This document shows, in pieces, positions 1-9,400 of a DNA stretch of 10,933 nt; position 1 is the stretch's first letter, and each line of letters starts with the position of its first letter. The translations under genes and the position numbers were made by a program. The notes below the pieces were generated by a model that was not told where the DNA came from, ran no database searches, and worked only from the letters and a program-made list of their open reading frames with translations. This DNA is from Cephalothrix spiralis (Eukaryota; Nemertea; Palaeonemertea; Archinemertea; Cephalotrichidae), in NCBI GenBank assembly GCA_032353305.1, contig JAUCNG010388257.1, forward strand, positions 1 through 10,933, in the 5' to 3' direction.

Positions 1-309
1 CTAGGTCATAACGGTATCTGGATGCATTTTCATTTTGCCTTTGTTTTTCCTGCGTTTTTAATTGTTTTGGATTGTTGTTGTTTTTCGTCCAAATGAGGCC
101 TGAAATATAATGAACAAATTTTTTAGTCACTTTTCTTTTTTTTACGTTATTTTCATCAAATATTACGATAAATAATATAATTTAGTGAGATTTTAGTAGA
201 AATTGTCATATTTTAGGAGATTCTAGGAGGAATGGTCATATTATTGGATATCCTAAAATTGTATGAGAACCTGATTTTGATCATCAGTTATGTCACTAGG
301 AAGACTTAC
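1..309 (-). other. stau: stau intron downstream of exon G (partial)
   Basis: AT-rich sequence starting from the GTAAGT donor at 309. It holds the 30-bp tandem duplication and nothing else recognisable. No exon encoding a short Staufen C-terminal tail was found before the edge. Confidence 0.6.
187..246. repeat. Degenerate 30-bp tandem duplication
   Basis: Two adjacent 30-bp units start GAGATTTTAGTAGAAATTGT (187) and GAGATTCTAGGAGGAATGGT (217); both continue CATATT. They lie just downstream of stau exon G in the transcript. Confidence 0.65.
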
Positions 310-494
310 CCATCGCCCGCCGCAAGTTTGTCCTTATTTTCACCGGTGTTAATTCCCATATCAGCTAAATTTTTCAAAGCGGTCATGGCTGCTGTGTCAT
401 GACTTGCTTCAACAGAGAGACCTGCGCCGTGACTGACAACCGGAGGATTGGTGGAGAGAGTGACCAATGACAGGTACTCATTTTTATTGTTACC
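310..494 (-). CDS. stau: stau exon G: C-terminal part of dsRBD5
   Basis: 185 nt, from an ATTCCAG acceptor (ends at 495) to a GATGG/GTAAGT donor at 309. It encodes [40 protein letters not shown] and [22 protein letters not shown]: strands beta2-beta3 and helix alpha2 of dsRBD5. The KKxAK motif seen in dsRBD4 is replaced here by SHDTAA, as in other Staufen dsRBD5 domains that mediate protein contacts rather than RNA binding. The exon leaves in phase 2 if the donor is used. If the intron is retained, an in-frame TAA (306-308) ends the protein right after GDG. The upstream methionine codon at 512 lies in the preceding intron and is not the start. Confidence 0.92.
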
Positions 495-3400
495 CTGGAA
501 TGAAACATTCATTATGAATACGGTTTCGATTAAAATACAATCAGCTCTCTGGCCCAGTCACACATTTTTAAAAGGTAGGACAAGTAGGACATCCCCAATA
601 CAGCTTAAAGACACGGCTTTACTTGGGTTCAAAATGAATCAATAAATGCCTGCTATTAGTTTCTTAACTTTGGAAAAAATACGCCACTGGCGCACCGGAG
701 CTCACTCGGAATAGACAATTTGAGCTTTCACCATTTACACTAAATGATTTTGACTATTAATGCCCCCTAACGGCGGAAATATTAAATTTAGAGATAAACA
801 AAACTCCCTCCACGAGTTTTACTTTTCATTAGCTATCCATTAAAAGATCTGGTTTGGTCTGTTGATTGCACGACACAAGTAGGCAAAAATTTTCGATTTC
901 ACATTGCACGCTTTTTACGACTTTCACATTTTTACGCAGCAAATTACTTTTGCACGATAGTACGATTTAAGACCGTCACAACACCGATGTTACCCAGTAC
1001 AGAGATCGTACCGGCCCTTGGTCAAAAAGTATGAGGATTTGAAGGAAAAAGTAGGAATGTCAGGTTTCTGACGCCGGAGGCCAGAGCGAGCACCAGTGAG
1101 CATTATAACGGTGTGGTGTCTAGGGGCCCGTGAAGTCTAGCCATTTTATGCCTATCGAAACCATATTGGAAGACAGATTGCATTATAGTAAAATATTAGA
1201 AGGTTATATCTTCAAAAATACAAGAGATAATGATTTGAAATTTTGCATGATCATGTATTATGACAGAGATCTCTGTCAAAATAACCAAATCTACGTAAAC
1301 GGCTATTATGACAGAGATCTCTGTCATAATAAACACTACCTCGAAAATCCTACGTGCGAGGTTCCGACAATTGTTTTCATAACGAGGCGGCGCACTTAAC
1401 GGTGTACTTAAAGAGTTAGCGAGATTTTTTATGTACGCGCCTCCTCATACAACTATTCATTATAAAATCGAACCGAGCGTTAGCGAGACAAGGAAAATTT
1501 TGAAAATGTTTTGGTTACCGGTAGAGAAATGATTTTATAAGACTTTGAGAACTTTTGTGGCACCTGTGCCAGTAGAGAATGACATAGGTATATCAAGGAT
1601 AAATTCTTATACCGGTACGATAATATAACTTATTTTTTGCGGGCCTTCTTATGGAAATAATCTATACTACGTAATAGAGCCGAGTGAAGCGAGGCGAGGA
1701 AATTTTTGAAAGGTATGGTATAGAAACGCAGTTTTACGGTACTTTTGATTTATTTATTCAACCATTTTTAAAAAGTAGGAAAGCAAAAAAAATGTATGAG
1801 GTTGAAATTAAGAAAAGTAGGAATATCTTTCAAAAGTAGGAAAAGTATGAGGAATTTTTCAAAAGTAGGAAAAGTAGGAAGAGTACGATGTCTGCCAGTA
1901 CACTAAACAAAATATCGTTCTTAAGACCGCCCATTTTATATGCGTCACATTTGAGAAAAATCGGAAGGCAAAATTAAGGAACAATCCAATACAAACATAA
2001 TCGGCCGGTGTTCATATAGTTTAAGATTTAATCGATATATAATAGTTAAAAATATCCTCAGGCAACAAAAGTACAAAAACACCAATGGAAGAACAATGAC
2101 ATTTAGCATTGAATCTCAAGTTTCCATTGATCAACTTCAAAGTTAGATCAAATAAAACCAGATTAACGTCATAACTTAATTTCCATATAATACCATATTA
2201 GGAAGAAGAATCGTAGTAAAGTTTATACATGTATGTGCTAACTCGTGACCCACTCGTTATTAAAAAAAGACTATTCAATTTACCTTGGGGAAGTCGGTAA
2301 ATTGAACTTGGAATCCCATGACATCTGCTAAGTAGAGAAGTTGCTGTTTTGGTCGAACAGTAGATTGGCCAAGAATTGGCTTAGTGCATGCTTTCTGAAG
2401 AGCTTCAGCAGTTGGTGAAATACCTGAAAACGCAAATAAAAATATGTCAGTTGCTTGCCTTGAGCACTTGGTACGCTGTTAAAAGGGGGTCCGATTTAGG
2501 AGAAAACATGAAGCTACCTCTGTTAGCAAGGTTTATAATTCGACGGCTATCTTTTATGATGAGAAAATAACACTACATTGTATATTCCGTGTTGAATATA
2601 TAGATAAAATCCAGACTAAAAGTTTTTATATGAAGCTAATTATTTTAATTCAACACTGACGTTTTGGACCCAATCATCTAAGATCCTAGTCTGGTATACA
2701 AGACGTTACTCGATGCGGAAACTTTTCACACGTACCAACCCTTGCCTGTCAGGGTACCAACCGGGCGGAACCCTTATAAATATGTCAATGTATTTTAGTA
2801 AATGCACCCTTTTATCTATTATCGGATACTCTTGGGTATTTCGCGAACCGGGCAGTCTCACTAGCACAGTGTTAAGTTTTTCGAAAAATTGAATTTTAGT
2901 AATTTTTGATGAAAGCATATTGGTTATAATTGGGGCAATTTTGAGATCTGCGCATCCGTGATTATGTCGATACACTATTTACAAGAAATACAAGGTGTTA
3001 TAAAAACGACTCAATGTGTTAAATACAAAAATATATTACCAACAGATTAATATACATGTATACGACCCTAGTCTACACGATTAGTTTTTCGATTAGCGCA
3101 TGCGCAGCACCAAACTGAACTAAGCGTGCCCAAAATTGGTGAATGCTATTTTCAAAAAACCTTAAATTAAAATGTGCTTCGGCGTTGAACTCGTATAGTA
3201 TATAAATACATTAGGTCCAGGCGGGCTTTTATAACCAAGCAACGTTATAATCGTATCTAGACATGAATTCGGGACCAAAATAAAACATACCATTATCGAG
3301 AAGTTCCCTAGCAATCATGGCAGTAGTCTGAGGTGTCATATGGTCGGTCATGGACAAGGGAGCACCTGGTGCCCTGTTGAGAAACATTCCATGCCCCTGG

Positions 3401-6400
3401 GGTCTACCAGCGTCCGGCATCAACAGAACACCAGGTACAAGTTGACGGCCTGCCGTTACGTCCGAGTCCATGAATGTGACTTTCTTGTCTCCGCCCATGT
3501 ACTGCATTTTTGTGTTACCTTCATGAATTTGACCATTGCTCTGTAATTAAGAAAATTTTAGTTTAAATTTGTACATATCAAACTCTAAATTATGGGCCTC
3601 CCGATCAGATCCCTACCTTAGTATACGAAGGTCCGTATCGCCCTCCAACAGCCGCGCCGCGGAAAGTGTTGTCTGTCGATACCCTAAAATTACGGGTCAG
3701 ACATTATTTTGTGCACCAATGTATCAGATCCCTTGAGTTTCAATGAAAAAAGGTGATTGTTCCATAAGATAGCGATCTGGCAGCCCGTCGGATTCCCAAC
3801 TTTATGAAAATACGGTAGTTATACTGGTGCATTATGTACGACCCCGGGAGAGCAATGGCGAAAGCCGATTTGAACGTGGGTCACTGCCTTATGTAATTAC
3901 TGATATTTGCTATACTGAATAAAGAAAGTTATATTTAATTTAAGTTTTTTAAATAATTTAAAGTATCAAATAAAACTTTCATTAAGCTGGTATCAAAACC
4001 CTTTTATTAAGTTGGTATCAAAACCCTAGGAGGAGATAGAATTGGCGCTAAGTTTCCAAAACTGCCAAAAATGAGGTTTTAGCCCTTTTACGCTGGTCCA
4101 AAGACACCGATCGAAAACTTTATAATCGACTCGGATAACTCTAAAAAATATATTTCAAGCAAATCGATTAATGCTAACTACTTAAACGAGGCGTAACATC
4201 CACCCGCACACACAAAGCGCGAAAGCATAAGCTCACATTTGGTACTTCGTATCAAGTGAGCTAAAAAAAATTTTTAGAACCTTCTTCAGAGGAAGAAACC
4301 AATCAGCGCGAAGTGTCGTAGCGATCGTTTAGGGAATTCTCTGAATTACTATCATTCTACGTAGGCCGTTCGCCGACACATAAACAGTGGGCCCATAATG
4401 GAAAGTAGCATATTTCTTAAATATATTTCTAAAGAAGGTAAAAACTCTTTCGGTACGAGAATTTTTTGTACTCTCAAGATTTGACTGACAACTCGAAGTT
4501 CAGATTAATAATACCTTTATATAACCATGGTTACTTATAACATCTATAACAACTAATATTTATTCAATCAATTGTAACATAATTGTATTCCTGTAACGTC
4601 TGGCCGTCAATTTCATTGATTAATCTTGAATGAACATATTGCTAATAGGGAACTAGAGCAGAAAGTCAAAAATGATAAAATACAAAGAGTATGTATACTA
4701 ACATTTAGAAAAAATGTCTCTAACAGTCATAAATAGAGAGTATGGACCTTGGATGACACAGGAAATATCACAACTTCGGAATGATGATATACTTTGTGAT
4801 CTTAAGGTAATTGTAAAAGATAAAGTTTTTAACTGCCATTCATTGATTTTAGCAATGACTAGTAAATATTTCAAAAAGGAAATATTCAAAAACAAAGAGA
4901 ATGAGAAAGGTGGTATGCAGAATATTGATATCTCTAGTCTTTGCACTCCACGAACTTTCGAACTTGTTTTGGACTTTCTTTATACAGGAAATGTGACAAT
5001 AGATTTCGAATGTGCTGAAACATTTTTAACGGAATCAGAGGCGTTTGATATTGAACACTTTCAGACATCAATGGAGGAAACATTTTCGCCAGAAATATTG
5101 AATACTGAAAATGTTGCAAGTCTTATGCAAATTTCACATAAATTGAACATTTTGAATTTTACAAAACAGTGCATTATTTACTTTTGTACACATTTTAAGA
5201 AGATCCCAGCTAGAAAATCTTTTTTAGAAGTGCCTTATATGGTCCTTCAGGACATTTTACTACAGGACGAATGGCTGAGTGATTCTGAGGGAAATGTTGC
5301 GTGTGCAGTTTTGTCGTGGGCTGAACATAAACCAAAAATGAGGGCTCAACAACTAAAAGAACTTTTGAAATTAATTCGGCTAGATAACATAGACATGGAT
5401 TTATGTTTACATCTATCACATCATAAACTGCTAGATATGGAAATTGCTCGTAGAAAAGATATAGGATTAAATTCTTTTAGAAGTGAACTTATGAGTGGCG
5501 AACAACTTAGTAATCAAATTGTAATAGTTGGTGGAATTGTTGATATGTCTATGTCAGTCAGTAAGGATGTTCAAGCACTTGATCTGGAAACGAAGAAGTG
5601 GAATTCACTTCCTAATCTTCCAGAACCTTTATGTTGTACATCAACGGCTGTGATATATAATGAGTTATATGTTGTTGGCGGATTGAATGATTTTTTTAAA
5701 GCAGTTAGTTCAGTGTATTGCTATAACCCGGAAATAAAAAGGTGGAGCAAGAAAAAAAATATGAGAGCCTCTCGCAGCGATCATGGCTGTGTTGCGATTG
5801 GTACTAAGATATTTGCCATTGGTGGACTGTGTACTACTGAGAGATTTTGTGCACGTAAATCATTTGAATATTACGATTCAATTAATGATACATGGAGGTT
5901 TTTGACTGAATTACCAGAAGCACTATATGGAATCGCAGTATGCGCTTCTCCAAATGGAAAATGCATTTATTGTTTTGGTGGACGTAGCAGTCTGGATGAG
6001 ACAGATAAGATCTACATATACAATATATCTACAGATAAATGGTCGGACGGTGGTGTCCTTAGGGGGAAACGTAGTTATGCCATCGCAGTATGTGTTGGTC
6101 CAAGGATCTTTATATTTGGTGGGTCGGTTGAGGGCGATACCTTAAATACGGTTGAGGAGTATAATTTATCAAATCAAACATCCATTTTGAAAAGGACGGA
6201 TATGCTGACAGCAAGACGTGGTTTTAACGCTGTTCCGTTACGTAACATGATATATTGTTTTGGAGCATATCATGATGATCAAACATCAACAATTGATGCA
6301 TATGACAAGAATACAAATAAATGGCATCAAATCGTTAAGCTTAAACAGAATAGATGTGATTATGGTGGTTCAATCCTAAAATTGGGTCGGAGTAGCCCGG

Positions 6401-9400
6401 TATCATGACCGACAAGACCAAATATGTTGTTATGTCTCTGAAATTTGGATTAAATCTACCATAATATTTATATCTTTTACGCAATAAGAGATACTATTTA
6501 AACCCCTGTACAGCATGTAGTTTGAAACATAGAAAAGCTTTTGGCTTTAAATTAGAGCATTATGTTAACATTGATTTTTTCTTTCAGTGGCGTATATTTC
6601 AGAACTGTAAAAAATCCAGTTTTCTGGTGGTCTAAAATCCTAATAAAATTTTTCAAATGTGGTCCTTACTTTTTATGTTGTTATTTTTACGTCGCGCCCA
6701 TACTTAATGGATAAAATAAATTTAAGTAACTGAGCTAAGCGTAGAGAGGCATTTCTTGATCATTGGTTATTGACATTTTTATTTACAAATGTAGCAAAAA
6801 TATTGACTTAAGAAACTCAAGAATTGTTATCAAGAATGGATGGAATCCATTCTTTCTGTTATTGATGAGCTTTTAACTCAATAAAGGGGGATAGGTAGTT
6901 TTCTTGAAATATAGGATTTTATATGATACCTATAAAAATAAAGGAATTATAGGACAACTGCAGGCCCTGCTTCACTATTGATTTATCGCAATTTTGAATA
7001 TGATACATACCTCAGTACCATTTCCTGTTTTGATAGAGGGTTTGTTAGGTTGTGGTGCGGGGCGGCTGTAACCTAGCAACTGCAACATAGCCTCAGCAGC
7101 ATTGCGCTTAGCGAATTTTTTACTAGGACCTGCACCCTTGTCTTTGTGATCTCCAACAGAAACCTGGATAAAACAAAATTAAATCATTTTGAGTAATGAG
7201 GGAGTTAATTTTCGGACAATATACATTGTTTTGAATAACTTGGCACATAAAAACCTGGACCTGGCATCTAAAGATGGCAGCACACACATAATACCGAAGT
7301 GCAGTTTCCCATATAAGCATAAACAATGTGCGCAATTCCGATTCCTTGGAGTCGAAAACCCCTTTTTATTAACCCGTAGCCTAGTTAGAAGTATCAAAAT
7401 TAAGCAAACCGTTAAACATACGGTCATGGACGATCTAAAATTGGCACGGGCACACAAATTGTACATCGTTGATAACATCGAAAAAAAATAATGTAATGTC
7501 CTTAACCGATAATCTAATTCACCTATCACTATGTCTTTAAAGTGACTATTTTAATGAATATTTCAATTTCCATTTAATAATATAGGGTAAAATGTTAATT
7601 AACTATTGATATTCAACATATCATAAAAGAACATCAAGGATGAGAATAGACAAAAATGCCAGTGCCACTGACACAGCAAGAAAAAACACAAACATTAGTT
7701 AAAAACAGTAGCCAAAATTTTCGACTGTTATATGGTTATAATCACCGTAACTATTGCGGGATACAACCTTTATGAACGGTTACCCTCTGCATCTAGCCAA
7801 CAGAGCTAAAATAATGCGGCAATACACAATCACGTTTGTCTTTAAAACAGATCTCAGAACCAATATAATTTATTTTTTTTACCGCCGACGGAATTTCCAG
7901 ACGTCGAATGAAAAAAAAACCTCGGAAAAATATAAATAATCATTTTTTTAACGCCGGCGCCGGCGCACAGTGGTAAATCATCAATTATATTATTTTCAAT
8001 TTTTAATATAGCTGCAACAAGTCAAATATTATCTTCGTTAGTTATTTCAATTTTCGTGAATGAACTATCATATTTTTCAATCAATTGATACACAAGTATC
8101 GATCAATTTTAAGGTCTTCTTTTAACATTTTTTTTACCGCCGGTGGCGGCATTTTTTGAAAAGTTTGTCCGTAAACCAAGTTATTAAAAAAAAAGCCTTA
8201 CCTGAATGACAAATTCTCTACAACGTGGTTCTCCTCTTTCCTCAATAAGGGTATAGATGGGTTCTTTTTCCTTTTTAGCTTGTTGAATTTGGATAAGACG
8301 ACTAATGGGGTTAATACCGACTCCGTAATCCGGGCTAGCTTTTTGCATTTTAATGAGGTTTCGATTCTTCTTTTTGTTGACCTACAACAAAAGAAAAACT
8401 ATTTAGCTACGAATCTAGAATGACAAAACACCCCTGGTGTCGCATTAGTATATTTAACCTCGTAATACAAATCTAATTGTATTTTACTTGTGTCCCAGAA
8501 GAGACTAAATATTTTGAATTCTTATACCATTTTAGGTGATAGGGATCCGCAAACTATGTGCTTTAGCCCCTCTATGGAACGTTACGTTATCTTTATAATA
8601 CAAGTCTTTGATCTGATGTGTTAATATTTGAAGTAGTGTGTAACTGTATACTATGATCTATGCAATCTTATACGCGCATGGATCATGGTTAACGATTTTA
8701 TATCGTGCATTATAATATGTCCCGCGTAATTAATAAGCGCGGGTGATTCATCATAGAATGGCTCTGCTTTTCTTAGACCCGTTTTCGTGCTGCACTATCA
8801 TTGTTAAGTACTAAATATGTCGATGGCCAATCACAGCGCACAATGCCCAAAAGTAACTGCCATTGGGGACAAAATGTGGTATTGGATGTACATATTGTAA
8901 ATATATAAAATAAACACCTCGTCAACCCAGGTCAACCTGTAATTTATTTGGACTCCTTCTAGTACTATAGACTAGCTGCGCGGTCTTCAGGGCGCAAAAT
9001 TCGTACTAAACTAAGTCAAAAACAAAAACTCGATTCCAAGATGTCCATTTATAATATAATAGAAAACTTACCGGGATATAATTGATAGCTTCAAGGTTAC
9101 CGGAGCCATATGGAATCTGCGAAAATAAATAATTTTTGTTTGATTACGGTTATATAAAGTTGTACTGATAATACTCATCGATGAATAAAACCGGTGTCGT
9201 TCCTTACGCGTAAGAACTTGTATCTCGATTTTCTGCATCAGTCGCTCAACACTCATTGTGGTAGCTCCATCCCTGCTTCGACGTGGCAGTAAACATTTCT
9301 TCTGGTGAATAAACCGTTATCCTACGAAATCGCCGACCAATTAGCGTCGCGATGTCATGAAATTCATTTTTATTTCAATACTTTTTTCAAATATGGGGTT

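Larger units (their letters stand above)
495..2283 (-). other. stau: stau intron between exons F and G
   Basis: 1789 bp, GT (2283) to AG (495). It holds most of the repeat content: AGTAGGA units, GAGC/GCGAG units, the duplicated 28-bp palindrome and one GC hairpin. Short open frames here overlap repeats and resemble no known protein. Confidence 0.85.
3541..7010 (-). other. stau: Large stau intron between exons D and E, hosting the Kelch gene
   Basis: 3470 bp, the longest complete intron in view, from GTATGT at 7010 to TTACAG at 3541. It contains the antisense BTB-Kelch gene with about 1.17 kb on its upstream side (3541-4713) and 0.6 kb downstream (6409-7010). The upstream part also holds a GC-richer patch (about 3600-3900) with an 11-bp direct repeat (ATCAGATCCCT at 3604 and 3723), the 25-bp duplication and the 33-bp hairpin. 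Confidence 0.88.

Noticed and set aside
1130-1399. 89-codon plus-strand open frame
   Set aside because: Its repeated YYDRDLC segments are simply the translation of the duplicated 28-bp palindrome; there is no other protein signal.
2706-2975. 89-codon minus-strand open frame in intron
   Set aside because: No recognisable domain, no good flanking splice sites in frame with stau, and it is not needed for the E-F junction, which is already in frame.
3229-3290. Extension of exon E past the donor ([19 protein letters not shown])
   Set aside because: The GTATGT donor at 3290 joins exon F in frame to rebuild the conserved [11 protein letters not shown] sequence; the read-through has no Staufen similarity.
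4694-4708. TACTAAC followed by TTTAG just before the Kelch ATG, as a 5' UTR intron end
   Set aside because: The branch-like A is only a few bases from the AG, much closer than usual in animals, so this is probably chance in AT-rich DNA. A 5' UTR intron elsewhere is not excluded.
7179-7529. Overlapping open frames of 100 codons (plus, 7189-7491) and 116 codons (minus)
   Set aside because: They lie within a stau intron, resemble no known family and the minus frame runs out of intron sequence next to exon D without Staufen character. Open frames of this length can occur by chance.
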